This document shows positions 1 through 8,193 of a stretch of 64,000 nucleotides of DNA, piece after piece. The stretch comes from Algoriphagus winogradskyi. GTDB lineage: Bacteria > Bacteroidota > Bacteroidia > Cytophagales > Cyclobacteriaceae. The position numbers and the translations under genes were made by a program. The notes under the pieces were generated by a model that saw nothing but the letters and a program-made list of their open reading frames with translations, had not been told where the DNA came from and ran no database searches. The stretch covers positions 496,001 through 560,000 of the forward strand of contig NZ_FXUA01000002.1 of NCBI RefSeq assembly GCF_900182815.1. The letters are read 5' to 3'. Every line of letters starts with the position of its first letter. Within the stretch, counting starts at the first letter, position 1.

Positions 1-2
1 AC

Positions 3-605
3 ATGCAAAAGCCCGATTTCAACATCGAAGAAGTAAATAAAATCATCCGAGGACGTAGATCCATGTTTGCGGCACAGTTCAAAGAAAATGATCCAATAGA
101 TGATAGCATCATCGAAGAAATCCTGGAAAATGCGCGTTGGGCTCCTACTCACAAATTAACTCAACCATGGAGATTTATAGTGTACACAGGTGAGGGGCTA
201 AAGAAGTTTGCGGATTATCAAGCCGATATGTACAAAATGCGAGCTGAGAAGAACGGTACGCCATTTTTGGAAGGAACTTATGAAAAGTTCAAACAGCAGC
301 CATTGAAAGCTTCACACATGATTGCTATAATTTTGAAAAGATCAGCAGGAATTCCACTGATGGAAGAGATTGCTGCAGTTTCTATGGCTGTTCAGAATAT
401 GTATTTAACAGCTTCAGCTCATGGTTTGGCGGCTTATTGGGGGACTGGTGGGCCTACTTTCTGGCAGGAAGCAAGAGAAGATTACGGACTCGAAGGTGAA
501 GACACGCTTATGGGCTTTTTCTACATAGCTAAGCCAGCTACGGATAATTGGCCAGAGGGCAAACGAGATTCCCTCGAAGAAAAAGTAGCTTGGGTAAGAG
601 GATAA
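3..605 (+). CDS. Nitroreductase family protein (FMN-dependent)
   Basis: A 200-residue protein of usual length for the family, which reduces nitro compounds, quinones or flavins with NAD(P)H using bound FMN. The N-terminal arginine-rich phosphate-binding segment (RGRRS, residues 16-20) and the APTHKLTQPWRF segment (47-58) fit the FMN-binding fold, and a GFFYIAKP stretch near the C terminus is the usual last strand. The ATG lies two bases from the window edge, so a longer upstream start cannot be excluded, although the N terminus looks complete. It ends in a strong shared terminator with the convergent DinB gene. The substrate is not predictable from sequence. Confidence 0.88.
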   Translation: MQKPDFNIEEVNKIIRGRRSMFAAQFKENDPIDDSIIEEILENARWAPTHKLTQPWRFIVYTGEGLKKFADYQADMYKMRAEKNGTPFLEGTYEKFKQQPLKASHMIAIILKRSAGIPLMEEIAAVSMAVQNMYLTASAHGLAAYWGTGGPTFWQEAREDYGLEGEDTLMGFFYIAKPATDNWPEGKRDSLEEKVAWVRG

Positions 606-620
606 TCTACTTATAAATGT

Positions 621-656
621 AAAAGCGGCTATGAAATTAATCATAGCCGCTTTTTT
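621..656. terminator. Bidirectional intrinsic terminator
   Basis: Perfect inverted repeat AAAAGCGGCTATGA / TCATAGCCGCTTTT around a 6-base loop, flanked by A- and T-runs on both sides. It sits between the convergent nitroreductase and DinB genes and can serve both. Confidence 0.85.
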
Positions 657-673
657 ATGCATCTAACTTGTTT

Positions 674-1204
674 CTAGAAACCCACAAAAGCTGGAGGCTC
701 TGCTCCTTGGACTCTTAAGTAAGCAATTGCAGATCCTCTGTGATGTGTGGAATGATCCATAAGTAAAGCCATCACTTGGCGCCTTGTTACTTTGTTGCCA
801 AAAACTTCAATAGCTTCACCCGCATCGGCATCAGAAAGTGCCTTCATTGTAGTAGTTCCATAGTCATAGCATTTTGCAACGTAAGCGGCCAAATCAGCCT
901 TTGAAGCAGTAGCTAGATCAATTGTAAATCCAGGATCGCCTCCTTTTAGGAAGCCCTGAGAGATTCCTACGATTGCATTTCCAATGTGATGGATTTGCTC
1001 TTTGAAAGACATAGCCTCTGGATCAGTTTTGTAATCCATGCCAGAGTCAGGCATTTTGTTAAGCACATCAATAGTGAATTGCTTACTATTTTGCCATTTG
1101 CTCATAAACTCGTCCTTTGTCGTTTGCGCTGTGGCTGCTGAGGCAACCAACAGAAAAATGGCAAGTATCAAACTGCCGGAGATGGTTTTTATTGATTTTT
1201 CCAT
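674..1204 (-). CDS. Secreted DinB family protein
   Basis: A 176-residue protein with a cleavable signal peptide (about residues 1-26, ending ATAQ), followed by a DinB-like four-helix bundle. The metal-binding histidines of the family are visible: an IHHIGN segment (H72-H73) and HSTHHRG near the C terminus (H151, H154, H155). DinB-like proteins are a metal-binding superfamily that includes thiol transferases; the substrate of this exported branch is unknown. It stands alone, divergent from gldD across 75 bases. Confidence 0.85.
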   Translation of the reverse strand: MEKSIKTISGSLILAIFLLVASAATAQTTKDEFMSKWQNSKQFTIDVLNKMPDSGMDYKTDPEAMSFKEQIHHIGNAIVGISQGFLKGGDPGFTIDLATASKADLAAYVAKCYDYGTTTMKALSDADAGEAIEVFGNKVTRRQVMALLMDHSTHHRGSAIAYLRVQGAEPPAFVGF

Positions 1205-1236
1205 TTGAATTGGGATTGGTTGTTTGGTTAAATTTC
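1204..1236 (+). promoter_or_regulatory. Possible promoter of gldD
   Basis: TTTG at 1204-1207 and TAAATTTC at 1229-1236 are separated by 21 bases, close to the Bacteroidota TTTG / TAnnTTTG pattern with one mismatch in the last base. The predicted start of transcription is about 38 bases before the gldD ATG. Confidence 0.35.
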
Positions 1237-1279
1237 ATTTATTCCCCAGCCAAATCAAACACTTTCTCTAATTTTAAGC

Positions 1280-1855
1280 ATGAGGAAATATCTAGGGCTA
1301 GTTTTGATATTAGTAGGTACAGTTGCCTGTGAGCAAACTTACCTACCCAAACCGCCGGGCTATAATCGAATTGATTTGCCTGACCATTCATTTGAAAGGC
1401 TAACTACAGGGTATCCGTATCAAATTGATTATTCCATTTATTCGAAGGTGGAAGCAGATACTTTCAATTTGGCTGAAGAAGATTGGGTCAATTTAAATTA
1501 TGAGGAGTTTGGGGCAAAGGTGCACTTAACTTATAAGCGAATAGATGGAGACAAGGTTAATTTTAAAAAATTATCCAACGATGCCTTTCGACTGACAGCA
1601 CAGCATCAAGTGAAGGCTTATGGAATAGAGGAAGCAGTACTTTTAACGCCTGAGGGGTATACAGGAGTAGTTGCTGAGCTCACTGGAGAGGTGCCTACGC
1701 AGTTTCAGTTTTTTGTAACTGATTCTACGCAGAATTTTCTGAGAGGTGCCCTGTACTTTAATACGGCTATGAAAAATGATTCTCTTGCTCCGGTAATAGA
1801 ATTCATCAAGGAGGACATGGCCCACTTGATGAATTCAGTAAAATTTGTGGATTAA
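1280..1855 (+). CDS. gldD: Gliding motility lipoprotein GldD
   Basis: A 191-residue lipoprotein: a short hydrophobic signal followed by a lipobox-like VGTVAC with the acylated cysteine at residue 17, then a YLPKPPGYNRIDLP stretch and a YPYQI segment of the kind I associate with GldD. In Flavobacterium johnsoniae GldD is an inner/periplasmic lipoprotein needed for gliding and for the associated type IX secretion machinery. Here it has no gld neighbour in the window: the next gene, a symporter, converges on it with a 4-base overlap of coding ends. The family call rests on the N-terminal motif and length; presence of the gene does not prove motility. Confidence 0.82.
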   Translation: MRKYLGLVLILVGTVACEQTYLPKPPGYNRIDLPDHSFERLTTGYPYQIDYSIYSKVEADTFNLAEEDWVNLNYEEFGAKVHLTYKRIDGDKVNFKKLSNDAFRLTAQHQVKAYGIEEAVLLTPEGYTGVVAELTGEVPTQFQFFVTDSTQNFLRGALYFNTAMKNDSLAPVIEFIKEDMAHLMNSVKFVD

Positions 1856-3627
1856 CTCAATTTTTTCCAGGATCTGATGATAATGACACCACCAGCTAGA
1901 GCAATTGCTCCGGCGATAAATCCTCCCAGCAAATTGCCGTAAATAAAGAAACCAGTGGAAAATAAGGCTGCATAAACCATCACGGAACCAATCATCATTA
2001 GTCCGATTTCTTTTGGTAGTTGTCCGATAACTTGCTTCTCAGCAGGATATCTATCCAATACTTTTTTCCAGCCAAATGCAGCTGGAGTGACTTTTCTATA
2101 AAAGGAAAGTAGTACTTCATCCTTCTCTGGAGCAGTCATGAACGTTACGATCAACCATCCAATAGTGGTAATACTTACACTATAGATTAGCTTCAGGTAA
2201 GCTTGATTTTCAGGGATCATGATCCAGTTTACTTTTGGGTTGATAACCTCAAAGAAGATCGCTACTACAAAGGAAATCGCCATGGCGGAGATCTCGGTAT
2301 AAGCGTTAATTCTCCACCAGAACCATCTCAGAATAAAAATCAGACCAGTTCCTGCGCCAATTTGAAGTAATATGTTGAATGCATCTAAAGCACTGGAAAG
2401 GGCCAAAGCTAGTATTGCTGACAGCATCATGAGCACCACAGTGGAGATTCTACCTACAGCCACCAACTCTTTGTCGGATGCTTCTGGCTTCATAAATCTC
2501 AGGTAGAAATCATTGACGATGTACGAAGATCCCCAGTTCAAATGCGTCGAAAGGGTAGACATCACCGCAGCAATTAAGGATGCTAGAACAATACCTATTA
2601 GACCTGTTGGCAGGTAAGTCAACATAGCCGAATATGCTAAATCATCTCCCAATTTATCTGCTGGGATATTTGGAAAAGCTGTTTGTAGATCTGAGATATT
2701 TGGGAATATAATCAAGGATGCTAGTGCAATCAGAATCCACGGCCATGGTCGCATGGCGTAGTGGGCGATATTGAAAAACAACGTAGCACCTATTGCATTT
2801 TTTTCATCTTTGGCAGAAAGCATACGCTGAGCGATGTATCCTCCTCCTCCAGGCTCAGCGCCTGGATACCATGTTGCCCACCATTGGATAGCGATTGGCA
2901 TCAAGAAAAGTGGGATGTATGCATTCGGATTAGAGAAATCAGGAAGGAAATCAAGTTTACCAGCTACATTTTCGTGGGTTAACAGATTGTTCAAACTACC
3001 AATCTCCGGAAGGTCAATGATAAAATATGCTGCTCCGAACGAGCCTATCATTGCGATAAAAAACTGGAAGAAATCTGTGAGCAATACGCCCTTCAAACCA
3101 CCAAGAGAGCTATATACTACGGTTACAATAGATGCAATCAACAAAGTTTGAATAGGGGTAAGTCCAAGCATTACTCCGCCTATTTTAATAGCGGCAAGTG
3201 AAACGGTTGCCATGATTACCACATTGAAGAAAACGCCAAGATAGATTGCTCGGAATGCTCTCAAGAAAGCTGCGCCTTTCCCAGAATATCGTAATTCGTA
3301 GAATTCTAAGTCAGTAGTAACTTCAGATCGTCTCCACAGTTTAGCATAGACAAATACTGTCAGCATGCCAGTAAGTAAGAATGCCCACCATGCCCAGTTA
3401 CCGGCAACACCGTTTTTTCTCACGATGTCAGTCACCAAATTTGGTGTATCTGCTGAGAAAGTAGTTGCTACCATTGATACGCCCAGCAACCACCACGGCA
3501 TGTTTCTCCCCGATAGAAAAAATTCTTTGGCAGAAGACCCTGCCTTTTTCGATGTGTAAAGCCCTATTAGGAGGGAAATGACAAAGAAAGCAGCAATGAT
3601 CGACCAGTCTATGGCGGTAACATTCAT
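1852..3627 (-). CDS. Sodium:solute symporter family transporter
   Basis: A 591-residue polytopic inner-membrane protein with about 14 hydrophobic segments. The N terminus (DWSIIAAFF, then a segment ending FFLSGRNMPWW) and the following GVSMVATTFSADTP motif are typical of the SSS family, whose members import sugars, inositol, proline or other solutes with Na+. The length is near the upper end for the family because of a C-terminal extension with two or three extra hydrophobic segments. It is divergent from a NahK-like sugar kinase 287 bases away, which suggests, but does not show, a sugar substrate. Confidence 0.88.
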   Translation of the reverse strand: MNVTAIDWSIIAAFFVISLLIGLYTSKKAGSSAKEFFLSGRNMPWWLLGVSMVATTFSADTPNLVTDIVRKNGVAGNWAWWAFLLTGMLTVFVYAKLWRRSEVTTDLEFYELRYSGKGAAFLRAFRAIYLGVFFNVVIMATVSLAAIKIGGVMLGLTPIQTLLIASIVTVVYSSLGGLKGVLLTDFFQFFIAMIGSFGAAYFIIDLPEIGSLNNLLTHENVAGKLDFLPDFSNPNAYIPLFLMPIAIQWWATWYPGAEPGGGGYIAQRMLSAKDEKNAIGATLFFNIAHYAMRPWPWILIALASLIIFPNISDLQTAFPNIPADKLGDDLAYSAMLTYLPTGLIGIVLASLIAAVMSTLSTHLNWGSSYIVNDFYLRFMKPEASDKELVAVGRISTVVLMMLSAILALALSSALDAFNILLQIGAGTGLIFILRWFWWRINAYTEISAMAISFVVAIFFEVINPKVNWIMIPENQAYLKLIYSVSITTIGWLIVTFMTAPEKDEVLLSFYRKVTPAAFGWKKVLDRYPAEKQVIGQLPKEIGLMMIGSVMVYAALFSTGFFIYGNLLGGFIAGAIALAGGVIIIRSWKKLS

Positions 3628-3914
3628 AGTATATTGGATTAAGGAGTTCTTTAAATTTTTTCGAAAATAACTTTCTACTTAAATGATAAATTTTGCTAAT
3701 GTATTTATTTTCTATCAAACAGGAAAAGACTTTACCGAAGATTACACAGAATTTTGGCAAGTCGGCTCTTCTGCAATATAAAATGTGCTTTTACTTTTAG
3801 TAAGAAAATCCATTTTTGTCAACAATGAGGTATAGATGGGTATAATCTCACTTTTGGAGAGATTTTTCTCTTTCTGATAATTCTGAATTGGATACGATAC
3901 TATAGCTTTGGGCC

Positions 3915-4979
3915 ATGATTAAGGAAGACATCGCCGATATTCTGGCACATTATACTTTTAACTCTTTTGAGAATTTTGAATTTCAGGCATTTGGTGCAGG
4001 TTTGATTCATGGTACTTATTTGATTGAGACCGGAGATGCGAAATTCATTTTGCAGGAATTTAACAACGGGGTGTTCCAATATCCTGAGCGTATTTCTCAC
4101 AATCAAAGATTAGTTAAATCTCAGGGAAATGATACTTTTCTGCCATTTCAGTTGCCTCTGCCTATCCTAAACTCAAATAATAAGTTAATCACAACGGTGC
4201 ACGGCCGTCTTTTCCGGCTGTTTGAATTCGTTTCAGGGCAGACTATCCAAGAAATCTCCGAGCTAGATCAGGCCTACCTGGCTGCAAAGGCTTATGGAGT
4301 ATTTGCGGAATGGGGAAAGGAAATAGATACCACCCAGCTGCAGGAATGCATCCCAAATTTCCATCGCTTGGATCTGCGCTTTGCAAAGCTGCAGGAAGTC
4401 GCTGCAGGGAAAGCTGCGCTTTCAAAAGAGGATCAGGCAATTTTGGATTTCTATTTGAATCAGAAGGATTTGATTTCGGCCTATCTGGAATTCCAGGCTA
4501 TTCTTCCAAATCGACTAACCCACAACGATACAAAAATCAACAATCTGATTTTTTCACATGATCTTCAAAAAGTGGAAGCTGTAGTCGATTTGGATACCTT
4601 GATGAGCGGATTCTTGATGTATGATTTTGGGGATTTGGTACGAACCGTGGCTTGCTCCGTATCTGAGACCAGTCAGAGTTGGGAGGAGATCAAAGTGGAA
4701 ATCCCTGTCTTCGAACAATTGCTCAAAGGCTACTGGGGAGGAATTAAAACTTTGGCTACCGAAGAGGAAGCTAAATCCTTGCTTCTGGCAGGGGAAGTAA
4801 TGATATGCATTATGGGCCTTCGCTTTTTCACTGACCACCTCCAAGGTAACGTATATTATAAAGTGGAATATCCTGAACAGAATTTTCACCGGGCAAAAAA
4901 CCAAATGCTTTTACTGCAAAGTCTTCAGGAAAATAAGGTTGAAATAGAGAAAATCTGGAAGGCTGTCACACAATCCTAA
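3915..4979 (+). CDS. NahK-like anomeric sugar kinase (APH fold)
   Basis: A 354-residue aminoglycoside-phosphotransferase-fold kinase. The catalytic loop LTHNDTKINN (about residues 199-208) and the metal-binding VVDLDTLMSG followed by YDFGDLVRT (about 222-243) match N-acetylhexosamine 1-kinases (NahK) more closely than antibiotic kinases. NahK-type enzymes phosphorylate the anomeric hydroxyl of GlcNAc/GalNAc, making sugar-1-phosphates. In this window a nucleotidyltransferase that could use such a product is encoded at 13330-14235, not next to it. Substrate specificity is inferred only. It is followed by recG after 86 bases. Confidence 0.75.
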   Translation: MIKEDIADILAHYTFNSFENFEFQAFGAGLIHGTYLIETGDAKFILQEFNNGVFQYPERISHNQRLVKSQGNDTFLPFQLPLPILNSNNKLITTVHGRLFRLFEFVSGQTIQEISELDQAYLAAKAYGVFAEWGKEIDTTQLQECIPNFHRLDLRFAKLQEVAAGKAALSKEDQAILDFYLNQKDLISAYLEFQAILPNRLTHNDTKINNLIFSHDLQKVEAVVDLDTLMSGFLMYDFGDLVRTVACSVSETSQSWEEIKVEIPVFEQLLKGYWGGIKTLATEEEAKSLLLAGEVMICIMGLRFFTDHLQGNVYYKVEYPEQNFHRAKNQMLLLQSLQENKVEIEKIWKAVTQS

Positions 4980-5065
4980 AATTGTATTCTGACAATTCCG
5001 GTCATTTTTTATTGGCAATTGGACTGAGTGGGTTTAATTTGTCCTAACCCAAAAATCAATTTTCC

Positions 5066-7159
5066 TTGTCCGGATTTTTTGACACCAAGATAGAATTTCT
5101 CAAAGGAGTTGGCCCGCAGCGTGCCGCTCTGATCAATAAGGAGTTGAATATTTTCACCTTCGGGGAATTGCTGCAGCATTATCCTTTTCGCTACGAGGAC
5201 AGGACGAAGTTTTTCAAGATTCGGGAGTTGCATTCTGAGATGGAATCTGTGCAGGTGATCGCCAAAATCCGAAACCTTGAGCTCGTAGGAATGGGTAATA
5301 AAAAGCGACTTGTGGCGCATGTGGCGGATGAAACTGGGGAAATGGAAATGACCTGGTTCAAAGGGATTGCATGGGTTCAAAAGAATATTGTACCAGGCGC
5401 AGCTTATGTTTTTTTGGGTAAACCGGCGCAGTTTGGAAGAAAGTGGAGTATAGCACATCCAGAGATGGAGCCACTTACCTCAGCTAACGAAAAAAGAAAT
5501 AACTTCCAGCCTGTTTACTCTACCACAGAAAAGCTAAGAGCCAGATTTTTGGATTCCAAAGGGATTTCCAAAATCATGGAGCAGTTGGTTCAGGTTTGCT
5601 TTCCACATATTCAGGAGACGATTTCTGGGGAGATTTTGCAACAATATCAACTTATTGGTAAAAAGGAGGCTATTCGGCAGATTCATTTTCCTACTGAGCC
5701 AAACCTACTTCAGCGAGCTAGAAAGCGATTAAAATTCGAGGAGTTTTTCTATTTGCAACTTCGACTTTTAATGCTGAAGGTAGCCCGGACTGAGAAGTTT
5801 CGTGGACAGATACTGAACAACACAGAGTTGCTCACGGAGTTTTACACCAATCACATTCCTTTCGAGCTCACCAATGCGCAGAAACGGGTAATTCGTGAGT
5901 CTTACGGCGACATGAAATCGGGCAAGCAGATGAATCGCCTTATTCAGGGAGACGTGGGAAGTGGTAAAACGATGGTAGCGTTTATTTGCGCATTGATAGC
6001 GATCAGTTCTGGGGCTCAGGCTTGCTTGATGGCTCCCACGGAGATTCTGGCGACACAGCATTATGCTGGTTTGAAGGAATTCGCTGATATGATGGGGCTA
6101 AAAATTGCTTTGCTCACAGGCTCGACCAAGAAATCTGCCCGAAAAATCATTCACGAGGAACTGCTTTCAGGAGAACTGAAAATCCTGATCGGTACACATG
6201 CACTTTTAGAAGATATCGTTCAATTCCAAAACCTGGCTTTGGCAATAGTCGACGAGCAGCATCGTTTTGGTGTAGCGCAACGAGCTAAGCTTTGGGCTAA
6301 GAATGAAGAATTCATTCCTCATGTATTAGTCATGACAGCGACGCCAATTCCACGGACGCTAGCGATGACGCTATATGGAGATCTGGATGTGTCAGTGATC
6401 GATGAAATGCCTGCAGGAAGAAAGCCGATTCAAACAGTGCATCGCTATGATAAGGATCGCTTGAAGGTTTTCGGTTTTATTAATCAAGAAATCAAAAAAG
6501 GAAGGCAAGTTTATATTGTTTACCCGCTGATCGAAGAGTCCGAAAAGATGGATTTGAAAAATGTCATGGATGGCTTTGAAAGTATCTCCCGTGCATTTCC
6601 CAATTATCCAATTAGCATCGTGAACGGAAGTATGAAGGCGGATGCGAAAGAATACGAGATGCAACGATTCGTGAAAGGTGAAACGAAGATCATGGTGGCG
6701 ACTACTGTAATTGAGGTGGGAGTGAATGTGCCCAATGCTTCAGTGATGATCATAGAGAATGCGGAGCGTTTTGGGCTATCTCAGTTGCATCAGTTGCGCG
6801 GAAGAGTGGGAAGAGGTGCTGAGCAGAGTTATTGCATTCTGATGAGCAAGTATGAGCTTTCTAAAGATTCCCGCGTGCGATTAGAAACGATGGTTCGTAC
6901 CAATGACGGGTTTGAGATCGCTGATGTGGATTTGCGATTACGCGGACCGGGAGATCTGATGGGAACGCAGCAAAGTGGAATCACCGATTTGTTGATCGCT
7001 GATCTAAGTAAAGATGCCCCGATTTTGACTTTGGCAAGGGATGCGGCCCAGCAGCTATTGGTTAATGACCCAGAATTGACTCAGCCAGAAAATGCTCCGA
7101 TTCTTAGACAAATTAAGCAACAGAAGAAAACGGCTGTAAACTGGAGTAGGATTTCTTGA
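5066..7159 (+). CDS. recG: ATP-dependent DNA helicase RecG
   Basis: A 697-residue helicase of normal length for RecG, which remodels stalled forks and branch-migrates Holliday junctions. In order: N-terminal wedge/OB domain (about 1-240), Walker A GDVGSGKT (about 297-304), the DEQH box in IVDEQHRFG (about 393-402), TATPIPRT (about 424-431), and a C-terminal helicase lobe with QLRGRVGRG and the RecG-specific DLRLRGPGDLMGTQQSG tail. The start is TTG: no ATG or GTG lies between it and the upstream in-frame stop TAA at 5045-5047, and the next ATG is near residue 59, which would remove conserved N-terminal sequence (FLKGVGPQRA). Confidence 0.96.
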   Translation: MSGFFDTKIEFLKGVGPQRAALINKELNIFTFGELLQHYPFRYEDRTKFFKIRELHSEMESVQVIAKIRNLELVGMGNKKRLVAHVADETGEMEMTWFKGIAWVQKNIVPGAAYVFLGKPAQFGRKWSIAHPEMEPLTSANEKRNNFQPVYSTTEKLRARFLDSKGISKIMEQLVQVCFPHIQETISGEILQQYQLIGKKEAIRQIHFPTEPNLLQRARKRLKFEEFFYLQLRLLMLKVARTEKFRGQILNNTELLTEFYTNHIPFELTNAQKRVIRESYGDMKSGKQMNRLIQGDVGSGKTMVAFICALIAISSGAQACLMAPTEILATQHYAGLKEFADMMGLKIALLTGSTKKSARKIIHEELLSGELKILIGTHALLEDIVQFQNLALAIVDEQHRFGVAQRAKLWAKNEEFIPHVLVMTATPIPRTLAMTLYGDLDVSVIDEMPAGRKPIQTVHRYDKDRLKVFGFINQEIKKGRQVYIVYPLIEESEKMDLKNVMDGFESISRAFPNYPISIVNGSMKADAKEYEMQRFVKGETKIMVATTVIEVGVNVPNASVMIIENAERFGLSQLHQLRGRVGRGAEQSYCILMSKYELSKDSRVRLETMVRTNDGFEIADVDLRLRGPGDLMGTQQSGITDLLIADLSKDAPILTLARDAAQQLLVNDPELTQPENAPILRQIKQQKKTAVNWSRIS

Positions 7160-7167
7160 TTTGCAAA

Positions 7168-7470
7168 CTACGCGACATCCTTTTCTTCGAAGTGCTTTAT
7201 GTTATTGAGGTCTTTCTCTTTTTGCAAACCTTCTTCTTCGATATCATAGTCGTTTTGTAGTCCAAGCCAGAATTTAGCTGAATTTCCAAAATATTTACTC
7301 AGTCTGAGAGCTGTATCTGCAGTGATCCGGCGATTGCCTTTTATAATCTCAGAAATTCTGGTTTGAGGGATGTTTAGATCTTTAGATAAACGATAAGCAG
7401 TAATATTTAACGGCTCCAAAAACTCCAAATTCAAAACTTCTCCCGGGTGTATGTTTGCTAATTTTTCCAT
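7168..7470 (-). CDS. higA: HigA family antitoxin
   Basis: A 100-residue XRE-type DNA-binding antitoxin. The IHPGEVLNLEFLEPL start and the helix-turn-helix (about residues 22-60, including TRISEIIKGNRRIT) are characteristic of HigA/VapI proteins, which neutralise HigB and repress their own promoter. It is transcribed after higB with a 4-base gap, the toxin-first order typical of hig loci. The acidic/basic C-terminal tail after residue 80 is less conserved. Confidence 0.93.
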   Translation of the reverse strand: MEKLANIHPGEVLNLEFLEPLNITAYRLSKDLNIPQTRISEIIKGNRRITADTALRLSKYFGNSAKFWLGLQNDYDIEEEGLQKEKDLNNIKHFEEKDVA

Positions 7471-7474
7471 GGTG

Positions 7475-7756
7475 TTAATGATAATCTACTATTTCTACTT
7501 GTGTTGAGTTTCCGTTTTCCCACTTAAAAATTATTCGCCATTGTATGTTTATTCGAATACTATAATACCCGGCTAAATTCCCCGCTAGTTTTTCTATCCG
7601 ATTGGAAGGAGGTATAAGCAAATCTCCAATTTCTTGAGAGTTGTTCAGCATTCTTAATTTTCTACGACCAATTTGCTGAATGTCCGGAGGGGGTTTTTTC
7701 ACTCTGATACCATCCCAAATCTTTTCAGTTTCTTTTGATCCAAATGATAGAATCAT
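7475..7756 (-). CDS. higB: HigB-type toxin (RelE/ParE fold mRNA interferase)
   Basis: A 93-residue basic protein of RelE superfamily size. The LAGNLAGYYSIRINIQWRII stretch (about 57-76) is the HigB core in which arginines and the following aromatic residues form the active surface for ribosome-dependent mRNA cleavage. It precedes higA, with which it forms a type II toxin-antitoxin operon. A perfect 10-bp inverted repeat lies just upstream of its ATG and is the probable operator. Confidence 0.93.
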   Translation of the reverse strand: MILSFGSKETEKIWDGIRVKKPPPDIQQIGRRKLRMLNNSQEIGDLLIPPSNRIEKLAGNLAGYYSIRINIQWRIIFKWENGNSTQVEIVDYH

Positions 7757-7765
7757 ATGTGTTCG

Positions 7766-7792
7766 TTTTACTAACGTGATAAGTTAGTAAAA
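7766..7792 (-). promoter_or_regulatory. Putative HigA operator palindrome
   Basis: Perfect inverted repeat TTTTACTAAC / GTTAGTAAAA with a 7-base spacer, ending 10 bases before the higB start codon. Position and symmetry fit the autoregulatory operator of a hig operon; binding itself is inferred. Confidence 0.75.
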
Positions 7793-7805
7793 GTTATTTT
7801 GGCTT

Positions 7806-8132
7806 TTACTTCTTTTTAGAAAACAATCCACCTATTCTTCTAAAAATCTGCTTCTCTTTTTCCCAAAAGAATCTGAACTGGCCGAAAATAAATCCATAGA
7901 TCAGTAGCAAGATTTGATAAAGGGGAAGAACTAAAAGTAAATAAAGAAGCGTATTTACAAATCCTCCTTTTTCTACGCCAAAGAAGTCAAGAATTGGATT
8001 CTTGATAAAAAGTATGGTGAATCCGGTGCAGGCAAAAACAACCAAAACCAACACGACCTGAAGCAGGCTATCCAATTTCCATTTAGATTGAAGGCGCTGA
8101 AGAAAGCCTGGTTTATCGTTTTCCGCTGACAT
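7806..8132 (-). CDS. Small two-helix membrane protein, DUF6787-like
   Basis: A 108-residue protein with two long hydrophobic segments (about 24-46 and 58-85), an amphipathic GQFRFFWEKEK stretch after the second one, and a lysine-rich C terminus. The pattern resembles a small Bacteroidota membrane family (DUF6787) of unknown function. It lies between higB and lysine-pathway aspartate kinase, all on the minus strand, but a terminator separates it from the kinase gene. The function is unknown. Confidence 0.72.
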   Translation of the reverse strand: MSAENDKPGFLQRLQSKWKLDSLLQVVLVLVVFACTGFTILFIKNPILDFFGVEKGGFVNTLLYLLLVLPLYQILLLIYGFIFGQFRFFWEKEKQIFRRIGGLFSKKK

Positions 8133-8159
8133 TACCCAAAAGTAATAAGAATCAGTCTA

Positions 8160-8190
8160 AATAAAATAGCCGGCGCTAGGCCGGCTATCA
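8160..8190 (-). terminator. Intrinsic terminator after aspartate kinase
   Basis: Inverted repeat ATAGCCGGC / GCCGGCTAT around a 5-base loop, followed on the minus strand by TTTTATTT. It begins a few bases after the aspartate kinase stop codon. Confidence 0.85.
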
Positions 8191-8193
8191 TTT

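Noticed and set aside
3903..3910. TAGCTTTG as a -7 box for the NahK-like gene
   Set aside because: It ends four bases before the ATG, which would give an almost leaderless transcript, and no TTTG stands at the usual distance.
5009..5458. 149-codon minus-strand frame over the start of recG
   Set aside because: It is antisense to the conserved RecG N terminus and has no recognisable domain.
8137..8144. TACTTTTG (minus strand) as a -7 box for the small DUF6787-like gene
   Set aside because: It lies only a few bases before the start codon, too close to act as promoter of that start.
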